Source of the DNA: JAMXLO01 sp963696645 | GTDB lineage: Bacteria > Pseudomonadota > Alphaproteobacteria > Acetobacterales > Acetobacteraceae | DNA: 64,000 bases | Reading direction: 5' to 3' | Assembly (NCBI GenBank): GCA_963696645.1 | Contig: CAVOKY010000007.1 | Span: 930,001 to 994,000, forward strand | Shown here: positions 18,896-28,504 of the stretch, piece by piece | How positions within the stretch are numbered: the stretch's first letter is position 1 | Layout: every line of letters starts with the position of its first letter | Notes under the pieces: model-generated | What the model saw: the letters and a program-made list of their open reading frames with translations, nothing else | Told to the model about the DNA's origin: nothing | Database searches by the model: none | Program-made: the position numbers and the translations under genes

Positions 18896-19732
18896 ATGAT
18901 GATCGCCCGCACACTCCCGGAGTTGCGTGCCGGCTGTGCCTCGCTGCACACGGCGCACGGCGCACTGGCCCTGGTGCCAACGATGGGTGCCCTGCACGAC
19001 GGGCATCGCGCGCTGATCCGCGCGGCGCTGGCCAGCGATGCCGGTGTCGTTGCCTCGGTGTTCGTCAATCCGCTGCAGTTCGGTGCCAGTGAGGATCTGT
19101 CGCGTTATCCGCGCGACGAGCCGGGCGATCTGGCGGCGCTCGAAGCGTGCGGCTGCGAGCTTGCCTGGCTGCCCGACGTGTCAGACATGTATCCCCCCGA
19201 CGACGCCACCACAATTGTCGTGACGGGCCCCGCTGACCGCTGGGAGGGTGACGCGCGGCCGGGACATTTCCGCGGGGTCGCCACGGTGTGCGCCAAGCTG
19301 TTTGGCCAGGTGCGACCGGACCGGGCGTATTTCGGCGAGAAGGATTGGCAGCAGTTGCAGGTGGTGCGCCGCATGGTCGCCGATCTGCACCTGCCGCTGG
19401 CGATCATCGGTGTGCCGACTGTGCGCGAACCGGATGGTCTGGCGTTGTCGTCGCGCAACCGGTTCCTGACGGCAGAGGAGCGGAAACGGGCGCCGCGGTT
19501 GCACGCTGTGCTCAGCGCTACAGCACGTGCGCTTGCCGCAGGCGCCGCGCCAGAGCAGCCGCTCGCCGATGCGAGAGACGCACTGATGCAGGCGGGTTTT
19601 CTTTTCGATTATCTGGCACTGGTGGATGGTCCGACGCTTGCTCCGCTCGCGATGGCCGTGCCAGGTGCCCGTCTGATCACGGCTGCGCGACTTGGCTCGG
19701 TCAGGCTGATCGACAACGTAGCGGTCACATAG
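18896..19732 (+). CDS. panC: Pantothenate synthetase (pantoate-beta-alanine ligase)
   Basis: Catalyses the ATP-dependent condensation of pantoate and beta-alanine to pantothenate in CoA biosynthesis. The 278-residue length is normal. Signatures: VPTMGALHDGHRALI (the HxGH nucleotide motif), SVFVNPLQFG, FGEKDWQQL, and LALSSRNRFL, the KMSKS-equivalent loop. Two ATGs in a row give a start at 18896. No strong Shine-Dalgarno is visible, so translation may be modest. No panB is adjacent. Confidence 0.95.
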   Translation: MMIARTLPELRAGCASLHTAHGALALVPTMGALHDGHRALIRAALASDAGVVASVFVNPLQFGASEDLSRYPRDEPGDLAALEACGCELAWLPDVSDMYPPDDATTIVVTGPADRWEGDARPGHFRGVATVCAKLFGQVRPDRAYFGEKDWQQLQVVRRMVADLHLPLAIIGVPTVREPDGLALSSRNRFLTAEERKRAPRLHAVLSATARALAAGAAPEQPLADARDALMQAGFLFDYLALVDGPTLAPLAMAVPGARLITAARLGSVRLIDNVAVT

Positions 19733-20225
19733 TGTAGGAAGGTCGCGGTCGTGGGGGGGCGGCGCCGACTGTCGGGCGGCAGAACGCGGCGCAATCTCCT
19801 GGCATTGTGCGGTGCGCAAAATAGGTTGCGTTCTTTTACCGTGCCCGCAGCGAACGTCACAAACCGGGCACCCGGTTCGAGGCTCGTTGGATCAGATTGG
19901 GGTCCGTCTCTCAACAAAACTCGGATGTATTACATTCCTGACGACCGCATTTGGCTTGGCAACCGCTTGCGCGGCAAGAAGCCATCGAAATCAGAAGAAA
20001 AGGTTGAGCTTGACCGATGTTTTTAGAGTTCCGGTCATATCTTTTGAAAACCGTAACCTGTTGATAATGTTGGTTTGGACTCAGCTTGCAGAAATCCTCC
20101 CGGAGATTCAGAAGGTCAGGCAAGAGTGGAGACGCTTCGCGTTGCTTTGAACCGTTGAGCGCTTCCCGTGACGCGTCCGACGCAGAAACGGGCAGTCTCC
20201 GTCTCTTGCCTGATCCGTCCCGGAC
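19733..20225. other. Intergenic stretch without a recognisable gene
   Basis: About 490 bp with lower GC than its surroundings. Short open frames exist but show no family resemblance. A perfect 11-bp inverted repeat, TCAGGCAAGAG near 20115 and CTCTTGCCTGA near 20206, is separated by about 80 bp. Nothing else was identified. Confidence 0.6.
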
Positions 20226-21099
20226 TTACGCCTTGGCGGCGTTCCGCGCAGCCGCGAAGACGTCACGTGCGGACGTCGTACCCGCTATATGCTCCGTACC
20301 CTCGGCTCCGAGGTCCATCCATCCCGCGTTCACGGCCTCAAACATTTCTTCGGCAGGTCCGGTGTGGCCCTTCGGGATGCCGAATTGTTCGAACGCTTCC
20401 GCCCACCCTGCGCGCGGGACCGCAAAGGCTTTCACGTCGAGCTTCAGGACTTCACCCAATTGCTCCGCGACTTCATCCGCGCTGACCATCGAACCAAGCT
20501 CGACGACGCGCTGCCCCGACCACACTGGCCCGGTCAAAAGGGTTGCGACCTCCGTGCCGATGTCGTTCGTCGCGACCATGGTCGATTTCCGGTTTGTCGG
20601 ATTGTAGTAGACCGGTAGCGTTCCGCCTTGGGCGATCTGCAAGCCGTAGAGGAAGTTTTCGAAGAATCCACCTGCGCGCACAAATGCGATTGGCGATATC
20701 AGGTCGCGAAAACCTTGCTCCAGAAGCGACAAGGCCGTGATCATCCCAAGCCCGCTCGTCCTGTTCGCACCCATCGACGAAAGCACAACCACCCGCGGCG
20801 GCGCTGCCTTGGTGAGCGCCTCGACATAGTTCGCAATCACGCCCTTGGCTTCTTTGTAGTCGGGCGAGGGCGCCCAGACAGCCGGCAACATGACGAACGC
20901 GCCTTCGACGCCTTTGAGCGCTTGCTCGATGGCTGCCGAAATCATTCCAATCGCCGTCAACCAGTTCCACGCCCTGGTTCGCCCAGTTAGCCGCCTTCTC
21001 GCGATTGCGGACCAGCGCGCGTACTTCCTTGCCGTGCGCCAACAGATGTTCTGCCGTTGCGCCACCCACTTTCCCCGTGATTCCCATTACTAAAAACAT
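20226..21099 (-). pseudogene. NmrA-like NAD(P)-binding protein, one frameshift
   Basis: Starts MFLVMGITGKVGGATAEHLL, a dinucleotide-binding motif, and continues through VRALVRNREKA and VELVDGDWND. It then changes frame at 20938-20941, where one base in an A/T run is extra, and resumes as SAAIEQALKGVEGAFVMLP. The remainder is well kept (VVVLSSMGANRTSG, AFVRAGGFFENF, an EMFEAVNAGW tail). Members of this atypical-SDR group act as redox sensors or quinone/isoflavone-type reductases. It is paired with a DoxX-like gene and divergent from a LysR regulator, a frequent arrangement for a LysR-controlled quinone or electrophile response. The frameshift may be a sequencing artefact. Confidence 0.8.
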
Positions 21100-21144
21100 G
21101 TGTCTTCTCCTGATCTTGAGGGACAGAGCACTGCCCCCGTTGGT

Positions 21145-21567
21145 TCAACGGATGAGCGGCAGAATGGCCCGGATACGGGAATCGCGCGCGTAGAGGCCGC
21201 CCCATGTCATCGCGCCCAGAAGCAGGGAAATGATTTCCGGCGGCGACCCCAACTCACCAATGCGGACATGAGCGCAGATGGCACCTCCCAAAAAGCCCGT
21301 CACCAGGATCGCGCCGAGGACGGCGGTGGCCGGGATGGCGTAAAGGATGGCGCAGGCGAGTATGATCGGACCCACGACACGGGTCAGGTCCATCGCGAAC
21401 CCGGTTTCCTGCAACATGTTCGCGATCTGTGCTGGCACGAAAAGCTGAATAGTCCCGTCTGCCACCAGAGCGATAACGACAATCGCGCTCATTACCCGGC
21501 CGGCCCACAGGCTGCGATGCAAGGTCATAGATTCAGGCATGTGATGCAGGTTCATGGTTTCGGACAC
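21145..21567 (-). CDS. DoxX-like integral membrane protein
   Basis: 140 residues with four hydrophobic segments: about 25-45 (VMSAIVVIALVADGTIQLF), 62-80, 83-102 (YAIPATAVLGAILVTGFLGG) and 113-130. The blocks DGTIQLF, YAIPATAVLGAIL, GFLGGAICAHVRIG and the ending RDSRIRAILPLIR match the DoxX_2 family. GTG at 21567 has GGAGAA about eight bases upstream; an ATG four codons later is an alternative. It lies just upstream of the NmrA-like gene on the same strand, so the two are likely one operon. Confidence 0.85.
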   Translation of the reverse strand: MSETMNLHHMPESMTLHRSLWAGRVMSAIVVIALVADGTIQLFVPAQIANMLQETGFAMDLTRVVGPIILACAILYAIPATAVLGAILVTGFLGGAICAHVRIGELGSPPEIISLLLGAMTWGGLYARDSRIRAILPLIR

Positions 21568-21689
21568 TTGTCATTCTCCGATGGGGTGGATCCCCATATT
21601 CAGAAGCTTACTGTGTCTCTTAGGTATGATAAACACCGAGGAAGTGAACTCACTGTTCTCTCTTTGGTGAACAATACCGAGGCACGTAA

Positions 21690-22596
21690 ATGCAGAATCT
21701 CGAACCCATCCTTATATTCATAACGGTAGCGGAAATGGGGAGCTTCACCAACGCGGCCGATAGCCTGGGCATCCAAAAGGGGAGGGCCTCAACGGCGGTC
21801 CGGAAGCTGGAAGAGGATGTCGGTGCCAGGCTCCTGCACCGGACGACGCGCCGCGTGCAGTTGACCGAGGACGGCCGCGCGTTTCATACCCGCGCCCGCG
21901 ATCTGCTGGCCGAAGTCGATGACCTGCACTCGATGTTCGCGGGCGATCGCGTGGCACTTCGCGGGCGTCTGCGGGTCGATCTTCCGACTGAGGTGGCGCG
22001 CACAACGATCGTGCCGGCCTTGCCGGATTTCATGGCGACTCACCCCGAGTTGGAGCTGGAGGTGTCGAGTACAGGATCGGCAAGTCGATCTGGTTCAAGA
22101 GGGGTTCGACTGCGTATTGCGGCTTGGACCCATACGGGACGAGACGTTGATTGCCCGCCCGCTGGGCCTGTTGCGCATGGTCAACGCTGCCAGTCCCGCC
22201 TATCTGGCGCGCCATGGCGTCCCTCGATCGCTAGAAGATCTCCAGCGTCAGGAACATCGGACAATTCATTTTTCGACTATGCTGGGCGCAAGACCCATTG
22301 GATGGGAATATCCGGACGGCGACAGCTACGCGACGCTTCAGTTGCCAGGTGCGCTACACGTCAACAGCGCGCTGACCTACGACGCCGCTGCCCTCGCTGG
22401 CCTTGGCCTGATTCAGGCGCCACTCTTGGGGATTGGCCAATACTTAAAGAGTGGAGCGCTTGTGGAGATCATACCCGATTTTCGTCGCCGGGCGATCGCC
22501 GTGTCCCTCGTCGTAGCACATCGGAGCAATCTGTCGCGCCGGGTCCGCGCATTCATGAAATGGATCGAAGATGTGCTGACGCCGTATCTGGAATAG
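21690..22596 (+). pseudogene. LysR family transcriptional regulator, one frameshift
   Basis: The N-terminal winged helix is intact: FITVAEMGSFTNAADSLGI, KGRASTAVRKLEEDVGARLL, HRTTRRVQLTEDG. The effector domain starts LRGRLRVDLPTEVART. At 22069-22075 one extra base shifts the frame, and the protein resumes as DRQVDLVQEGFDCVLRLGP and runs to ALVEIIPDFRRRAIAV and a C-terminal WIEDVLTPYLE. Without the extra base the protein would be about 301 residues, normal for the family. It is divergent from the DoxX-like/NmrA-like pair, which it probably controls from the roughly 120-bp shared upstream region. Confidence 0.88.
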
Positions 22597-22867
22597 CGAG
22601 AAGAACATCTTCGTTCGGCCTTGAAATCAACATTCTGAATTATGTCTGCCGGTCGGCGGCCCGGCGGTCCAACAGAACGCGACACTGAAACCGGCGACCT
22701 TTGAAGTCCGACGTGAGATATCCTCAAACTTTTCCGCCTTCTGTCTCCCCCACGCCGTGCCAGTGCAACAGAACCATTCCGTATCAGGTTCGGAGATACC
22801 CGGCTACTCGCAACCTTATCCGGGGCCGCCCGTCGATCTCCTTAGGGCCCGCCGAGGAATAACTGCT

Positions 22868-24079
22868 TCAAGGCGGTTGTTGGTTAGGTGAGATGGTGTA
22901 ATTCCATTCACCGTGGAATTCATCGTGTGAGATGTTGATCGCGTGCATCTCGCGGTCGGTCACCTTGAGGCCTTTCGGGTAGAGGTTGGCGTCGATCTCG
23001 CAGCAGACCTTGAGGCCGGTGTCGGTCGTCGTGGCGCCGATGAGTTGGACGATGACCTGATGACTGACCAGCGGTTTGCCACGCCAGTTCATGGTGATGA
23101 AGGCGAACAGGCGATGTTCGATCTTGTTCCATTTGCTGGTGCCAGGGGGCAGGTGCGTCACGGTTATCCTCAGGCCAGCCTCATTGGCGAAGCGCTGCAA
23201 TTCGCGCTTCCATAGCCTTACCTGTGGCCCGTTGCTGCCGCCGCAGTCCGCGGTGATGGTGAGACACTTGGCGTTCGGGTCACGCGGTTGGCCGAGTTTC
23301 CACCACCAGCGCCGGATACTCTCAACGGCGAATGCTCCGGTATCGGCATCGATGCCGACACTGACCCAGCCATGATTGGCGGCAATGTCATAGACCCCGT
23401 ATGGCGCGACCTTGCCGAGTTCCGGTATCTTGAAGTCGTGCACCCGGACCGGCTCCGGATCGCCCTTGCGGCGTAGCTCGCGACCATGGTTCTTGAAATC
23501 GCCAACAAGCTCCTTCTTCTTCGTATCGACCGAGATCGCCGGCTCGCCGGCCGCGATCGCGGCCTTCACCGTCGCATTGATGTGAGCGAACTGGGCATCA
23601 CGATCGGGGTGATTGCCCCCCTCTCGCGTCTTGCGGTTGGCCTGACAACTGTAGTTCTGCTCCCGCAGCAGGTTTGCCACCACGCGTTGGCTCGCCTTGA
23701 AGCCGTGCGCGGCCAATGCCTTGACGAGGTGACGCAGACTGCGGCTCACCCAGCGCAGCGGTGAGCACGGATCGCCGCGGATGGCGTCCTCGATCAGCGT
23801 TTCAAGTGCCGCCGGCAAATCCGGCTGGCGCACCACGGCGCTCTTGCGTCCGCCGCCAGCACGGCGGACCCGGCTGCCGATCTCGTTGCGGCCCAATCGC
23901 AGTTCGCGAATGCCGCGATTGATGGTGCTCCGCGCCAGGCCAGTCGCCTTCGCAACTGCCGAGACGCCGCCATAGCCGTGCGCCAGGGCCTCATTCGCCG
24001 CCAACAGCCGTCGGCCGCGCTCGTCGAGAAATGTCTCGGCCTGCCGCCAGCGCAAACGAATGTCGTCAACGTCGATCAC
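22868..24079 (-). mobile_element. ISAzo13-type transposase gene
   Basis: 403-residue intact transposase. An N-terminal helix-turn-helix region (GGVSAVAKATGLARSTINRGI) is followed by RRAGGGRKSAV, the catalytic stretch PAISVDTKKKELVGDFKNHG, TITADCGGSNG, and THLPPGTSKWNKIEHRLF, giving a D-D-E arrangement. These blocks are typical of the ISAzo13 family. I could not find convincing terminal inverted repeats or a target duplication by eye, so the element's ends are not defined. No frameshift, so it may still be active. Confidence 0.9.
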
Positions 24080-24484
24080 CCCGCCACGGTAGCTGCCCGC
24101 ATCCGCGTCGCGGGTCGCAAATCTGCAATTCTATCGCTGCGTTCTTCGGGCTATCTTGATTCGTTTGTTTCTCGGCAAATCCTTAAGGCAGCAAACGGGC
24201 AATCGGAACGAATGGCCGCTTTCGGGACGGCTCACTTTGCCCAGGAACGGCGAGGATGGGCGCAGTCCTGCCGGTGAGACAGCGCGGCGAACGTCTGATG
24301 TCGTGCCTGGCTCGGTAACAGCCCAATGACAAACGTGGGTCGCGAGCGGCCGTTCCGTAGTCGTTCAGAGAACGCTCCTAAGTGAATTCCTGTTGCCTTG
24401 GTCGCCCCGAGGAGACGACCCTGACTGCACGATCACCGAACACCGGAGTTTCCCGGCAAGAACCAGCGATGGCAGGAGGTGCTA
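24080..24484. other. Gap after the ISAzo13 transposase
   Basis: About 400 bp without a gene. It probably includes the promoter end of the IS element and the upstream region of the GFA-family gene. An AGGAGG at 24474-24479 sets that gene's start. No other structure was recognised. Confidence 0.5.
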
Positions 24485-24892
24485 ATGAAAGTGACCGGCG
24501 GGTGCCATTGCGGGCACATCACGTACGAGGCCGAGGTGGACCCGGGGACGGTCAGGGTCTGTCACTGCACCGATTGCCAGACGTTGACCGGGACGGCGTA
24601 TCGCGCTGCCATCCCAAGCCTGCCGGGGACGTTCGTGATCAAAACCGGCACGCCGAAAATTTACATCAAGACCGCGGAGAGCGGGAACAAGCGCCGCCAC
24701 GCGTTCTGCCCCGAATGCGGCACGCCGATCTACGCCACCTCGCCCGAGCCAAACCCGGCGATTTACGGATTACGCTTCGGCACGATCGACCAGCGCGCTC
24801 AGCTCGCTCCGCCGACGCGTCAGCAATGGTGCCGCTCGGCCCTGCCCTGGTCGATGGACCTGACGCAGGTTGAACGAGTCGAGCGGCAATAG
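24485..24892 (+). CDS. GFA family (glutathione-dependent formaldehyde-activating-like) zinc protein
   Basis: 135 residues with the zinc-binding cysteine sets of the GFA fold: GGCHCGHI (residues 5-12), VRVCHCTDCQ (about 28-37) and AFCPECGTPIY (about 77-87). The family was named for a proposed glutathione-formaldehyde function, but most members are of unknown role. ATG at 24485 is five bases after AGGAGG. A GTG two codons upstream overlaps that Shine-Dalgarno and is unlikely. Confidence 0.9.
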   Translation: MKVTGGCHCGHITYEAEVDPGTVRVCHCTDCQTLTGTAYRAAIPSLPGTFVIKTGTPKIYIKTAESGNKRRHAFCPECGTPIYATSPEPNPAIYGLRFGTIDQRAQLAPPTRQQWCRSALPWSMDLTQVERVERQ

Positions 24893-25040
24893 CTGCCAAT
24901 AACCGAAAATACTGCATCGCGATGCATGGTATCTGACGTCTCTGCGGACGGCTGACGCCGCGACAGCACTCTTCCACACAAATACGTGGGCGACGGCGTT
25001 CGCCATCATTTTGCCCTCTGCGATCGCTTTACCGGTCGCC

Positions 25041-25484
25041 ATGCGCGGAACCTGGCTCCCCAGTCTCGCCGTGATCACACTCGCCGGCTGCACCACTGCC
25101 CAGGAGCAAGCGAGCGTTCTGCCGCCACCGCCGCCATGCATGCAGACCGGACTGGCGTCCTGGTATCACCCTGCCGCCGGGAACAAAGCCACCAGCGACG
25201 GCAGCCATCCGTCGCCCGATGCACTCACCGCCGCACACGCATCGCTGCCATTCGGCACCAAGCTGCTGGTCACCGATGTCGCATCGGGCCGGTCAGTCGT
25301 CGTGCGCGTCACTGATCGAGGCCCGTTCAAGCCGGACCGCATCGTCGATCTGTCGGCGCAAGCCGCGCAGACCATCGGCATGAAACAGGATGGCGTCACG
25401 CAGGTACGCCTGGAGATCGACCAGCCACCCGGCGATGCCGCCCCGGACAACCGCTGCCTGTTCACCCAAGTCGCGGCGTCGTAG
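25041..25484 (+). CDS. rlpA: Short RlpA-like lipoprotein (septal ring lytic transglycosylase type)
   Basis: 147 residues. The N-terminus has a lipoprotein signal (SLAVITLAGC, cysteine at about residue 17). The double-psi beta-barrel domain follows: GLASWYHPAAGNKATSDG, ALTAAHASLPFGTKL, VTDRGPF and RIVDLSAQAAQTIGM. RlpA cleaves peptidoglycan strands lacking stem peptides in some species. There is no SPOR domain, so this is a short form. In-frame codons upstream to 25011 lack a better start. Confidence 0.9.
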   Translation: MRGTWLPSLAVITLAGCTTAQEQASVLPPPPPCMQTGLASWYHPAAGNKATSDGSHPSPDALTAAHASLPFGTKLLVTDVASGRSVVVRVTDRGPFKPDRIVDLSAQAAQTIGMKQDGVTQVRLEIDQPPGDAAPDNRCLFTQVAAS

Positions 25485-25513
25485 CGCCTCCGCTACGCGC
25501 CGGGCGTGAACGC

Positions 25514-26659
25514 TCAGCCGCCCAATGCGAGCTTTGCCACGCTGGCGAGATACCCCGCCGCAGCCGGCAGGATCGCATCATTGTAATCGTAGCTCGAATT
25601 GTGCAGCGCGCGGCCGCCATCGGCGGGGCCGTTGCCGATCCAGACGAACGCGCCAGGCCGATGCTGCAGATACCAGGCGAAATCCTCGCCGGTCATCGCG
25701 GGCGCCATGTCGCGCCGCACCGGCAATCCCGCCGCAACCACGGCATCCGCCGCCAGGTCCCGTTCCGCCGGCGTGTTCATCGTTACCGGGTTGCCCCGAC
25801 GCAGCGCGACCTCGATCTGCACGTCGCAACTCAGCGCCACGCCGGCGCAGACGCGGCGGATCGCCGCCTCCACCGCGTCGCAGGTCTCGTTGCGCAGGGT
25901 GCGCATGGTGCCGCGCATGATCGCCTCGCCGGAGATCTGATTGGCCGCGGTGCCCGCCTCCATCGTGGCGACCGAGATCACCACGGAATCCAGCGGATCG
26001 ACATTGCGCGATACGATCGTCTGCAAGCCCAACAGCAGATGTGCCGACGCCACCATCGGGTCGCGCGTCAGGTGCGGCAGAGCGGCGTGACCTGACACGC
26101 CCTTCACGCGGAACTCCAGCCGTCCGCCGGATGCCATGACCGCGGCGTCGTGCACCGCCACTGTGCCCGCATCCAGGCCAGGCCAGTTGTGGTAGCCGAA
26201 GATGCGTTCCATCGGAAACCGTTCGAACAGGCCCTCCGCGATCATGCTCTTCGCACCGCCGCCGCCTTCCTCGGCTGGCTGGAACACCAGATGCACAGTG
26301 CCGGTCCAAGACGTGTCCTGGTGCAGCAGCGCGGCGGCGCCGAGCAGCGACGTCGTGTGGCCATCATGACCGCAGGCATGCATGACGCCGGGATTGCCCG
26401 ATGCGTACGCCAGATCGGTGGTCTCGGTGATCGGCAGCGCGTCCATGTCGGCGCGCAGGCCGACACTGCGATCGGACTGGCCGCGGCTGATCGTCGCGAC
26501 CACGCCGTGGCCACCGACGCCGGCAACGAACGGCACGTTCAGTTCCCGCAGCTTGGCGCAGACGAAGTTGGCAGTCTCCCGCTCGTGCAAGGTGAGTTCG
26601 GGATGCGCATGCAGGTGGCGCCGCCAGCCGGTCAGAGTTTCGGCGAGGGTTTTGTCCAT
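25514..26659 (-). CDS. M20 family amidohydrolase (hippurate/N-acyl-amino-acid hydrolase type)
   Basis: 381 residues. Zinc ligands and catalytic residues are seen in GLRADMDALPITE, MHACGHDGHTTSLLG, FQPAEEGGGGAKSMI and the late AMTGEDFAWYL. A dimerisation domain is inserted in the middle (about 180-290). No signal peptide, so it is a cytoplasmic hydrolase of an N-acyl amino acid or related amide. Close relatives are annotated as hippurate hydrolases or IAA-amino acid hydrolases, and the substrate cannot be chosen here. Monocistronic, divergent from the amidohydrolase at 26802. Confidence 0.93.
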   Translation of the reverse strand: MDKTLAETLTGWRRHLHAHPELTLHERETANFVCAKLRELNVPFVAGVGGHGVVATISRGQSDRSVGLRADMDALPITETTDLAYASGNPGVMHACGHDGHTTSLLGAAALLHQDTSWTGTVHLVFQPAEEGGGGAKSMIAEGLFERFPMERIFGYHNWPGLDAGTVAVHDAAVMASGGRLEFRVKGVSGHAALPHLTRDPMVASAHLLLGLQTIVSRNVDPLDSVVISVATMEAGTAANQISGEAIMRGTMRTLRNETCDAVEAAIRRVCAGVALSCDVQIEVALRRGNPVTMNTPAERDLAADAVVAAGLPVRRDMAPAMTGEDFAWYLQHRPGAFVWIGNGPADGGRALHNSSYDYNDAILPAAAGYLASVAKLALGG

Positions 26660-26801
26660 GCCGTTGCGTAGCCGGTTTCGCCCGGCCGCCGCAACTGTGC
26701 GACGGTTAGCGGCCGGGTGAGGGCCACTTGGAGGGAAGGCAGACTTGGGCGCACACTCCCCGGCGAGCTACCCACCACAGATGAGGAGCGCAAGGAACGC
26801 C

Positions 26802-27950
26802 ATGCATTACCGTCGAATTTCGGCCGACTGCCATCTCGATATGCCGTGGATGCCGCCGGACCTGTTCACCTCGGAAGCCTCGAGCGAGTTGCGCGACCGC
26901 ATGCCGTACGTCGCCGACGGCCCGGACGGCCCGCAATGGGTCACCAAGGCCGGCGCCACGTTCGGCCTGAAGAACGGCGTCGGACCGTCGGGCGCCAAGC
27001 TGGTGCCCGGCCAGAACCGCCGGGTGGACATCATGGCCGAGACCGGCCTGTTCGCCGACGGCAAGAAGGACATCCGCCGGGTCAGCGACCCGCATCTGCG
27101 GCTGAAGGACATGGAGCGCGACGGCGTCGACGCCGAGGTGATCTTCGGCATCCTGGGGTCCGCGTCCAAACTGCAGGATCACGCGGCGGCGGCGGAGATG
27201 TTCCGCATTTATAATGACTGGCTGAAGGATTTCTGCAGCCACTACCCAGATCGCCACATCGGCCTCGCCTGCCTGCCGTACGGGGACATCGAGTGGGCGG
27301 TGGCGGAAGTGTATCGCACCGCGAAGATGGGGCTGCGAGGGCTGGAGCTGTCGTGCTCGTGGGACATGGAGCCGATGTGGCACCCGTGCTGGGAGCCGCT
27401 GTGGCAGGCGGTGAGCGATGTGCAATTGCCGCTGCACTTTCATACGTTCCCGACCACGCCGCCGCGCGCCCGCGAGATGACGTCCGGACAGGTGCGGCGC
27501 GCGGCGATGTTCACCGGTGTGTCGGCGTTCCAGATGGGGCTGATCCATATCCTGGCGGCGATGATCGGCGCCGGCGTGTTCGAACGCTATCCGCGCCTAC
27601 GCGTGTCGTTCGGCGAGAGCGGCATCGGCTGGATTCCGTATGCGCTGGATCGCATGGACTTCGAGTTCGAGGATCGCTTCCGCGATCTGATGAAACTGAA
27701 GCCCTCCGAGTACTGGCAGCGCCAGTGCAAGGCGACGTTCCAGTTCGATCCGATCGGGCCGAAGCTGCTCAACGTGAACAACCTGATGACGACGGACACA
27801 CTGATGTGGGGTTCGGATTACCCGCACACCGACGGGATCTGGCCCGAGTCGACGAAGTATATCGAGGAGCAGTTCCAGGGCCTGTCAGCCGAGGACGTGC
27901 ACAAGATCACCTGCGAGAATGCGGCGAAGTTCTACAATCTGACCAACTGA
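26802..27950 (+). CDS. Metal-dependent amidohydrolase (PF04909, ACMSD-like)
   Basis: 382 residues. An N-terminal ISADCHLDMPW takes the place of the usual HxH metal motif (D-C-H here). Then come LKDMERDGVDAEVIFG, PLHFHTFPTTP with the barrel histidine, VSFGESGIGWIPYALDRMD and MWGSDYPHTDGIWP with the conserved aspartate. Members decarboxylate or hydrolyse cyclic and aromatic acids. The start at 26802 follows AAGGAA. The last 260 bp (27691-27950) recur at 32803-33062 with only a handful of differences, on the far side of a restriction-modification island. The gene itself is complete. Confidence 0.92.
   Translation: MHYRRISADCHLDMPWMPPDLFTSEASSELRDRMPYVADGPDGPQWVTKAGATFGLKNGVGPSGAKLVPGQNRRVDIMAETGLFADGKKDIRRVSDPHLRLKDMERDGVDAEVIFGILGSASKLQDHAAAAEMFRIYNDWLKDFCSHYPDRHIGLACLPYGDIEWAVAEVYRTAKMGLRGLELSCSWDMEPMWHPCWEPLWQAVSDVQLPLHFHTFPTTPPRAREMTSGQVRRAAMFTGVSAFQMGLIHILAAMIGAGVFERYPRLRVSFGESGIGWIPYALDRMDFEFEDRFRDLMKLKPSEYWQRQCKATFQFDPIGPKLLNVNNLMTTDTLMWGSDYPHTDGIWPESTKYIEEQFQGLSAEDVHKITCENAAKFYNLTN
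27691..27950 (+). repeat. 260-bp direct repeat, left copy
   Basis: The 3' end of the amidohydrolase gene, from TGAAACTGAAGCCCTCC to its stop codon, is repeated in the same orientation at 32803-33062. I counted five single-base differences. The two copies flank the restriction-modification genes and their IS insertions. Confidence 0.95.
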
Positions 27951-27964
27951 GGGTACTCAAGCAA

Positions 27965-27985
27965 CTCCCCCGCAACGCGGGGGAG
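27965..27985 (+). terminator. Hairpin terminator after the amidohydrolase
   Basis: CTCCCCCGC at 27965-27973 pairs with GCGGGGGAG at 27977-27985 around a three-base loop, 15 bp after the stop codon. There is no T-run after it, so termination may be weak or bidirectional with the convergent restriction gene. Confidence 0.6.
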
Positions 27986-28504
27986 TAGGCTACATACCAG
28001 CACTATGCGCGCACGGAGAGGCTATCGGGCCTCCGGAGGGGCTGCTTGCTGAACAGGCCTCAGCGTCGGTTCCCGAAGGTATAACTCGTCCAAGAGTGCT
28101 TGAAAAAAGTCGGTCCCCTTGGCATCCATGTCGAGCGCATCAAATATTCTCTTAGCCTGCTCGCGTCGACTGTCGATGCGAACAAGCCAGGCTGCTTCGA
28201 TCAAGCCCTGGTTCCAGAGTGGTGCGCGGCGAATGGCAATTCGCTTCAGATTGGCCTCAAAGTGGTCACTCCACGTTCCTTTACCATCTCTCCGAGTAGA
28301 ATCTTCTGCCTCGTCCATGACCACAACGTAGCCAATTACAATCTCAGGCGAGAGTTGCTGGACGTTAGCAGCTTCTCCCATGAGGTCGTCGAGGCGATTA
28401 GGCACTGTACCGGCCAAGTTTTTGAGAGTGGACTTCAGCGAGATCAAAAGCCGGGGCTTGCCGGCGAGCACATAGGCGAGGTCCCAATCCTTTTGGCGTC
28501 CTAG

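Noticed and set aside
19812..20150. Possible 112-codon gene after panC
   Set aside because: No Shine-Dalgarno, no family resemblance and mixed codon use; treated as intergenic.
22868..24079. Terminal inverted repeats of the ISAzo13-type element
   Set aside because: GGGCCCGCCGAGGAATAACT near 22846 looked like an end, but I found no matching complement on the other side, so no boundaries are claimed.
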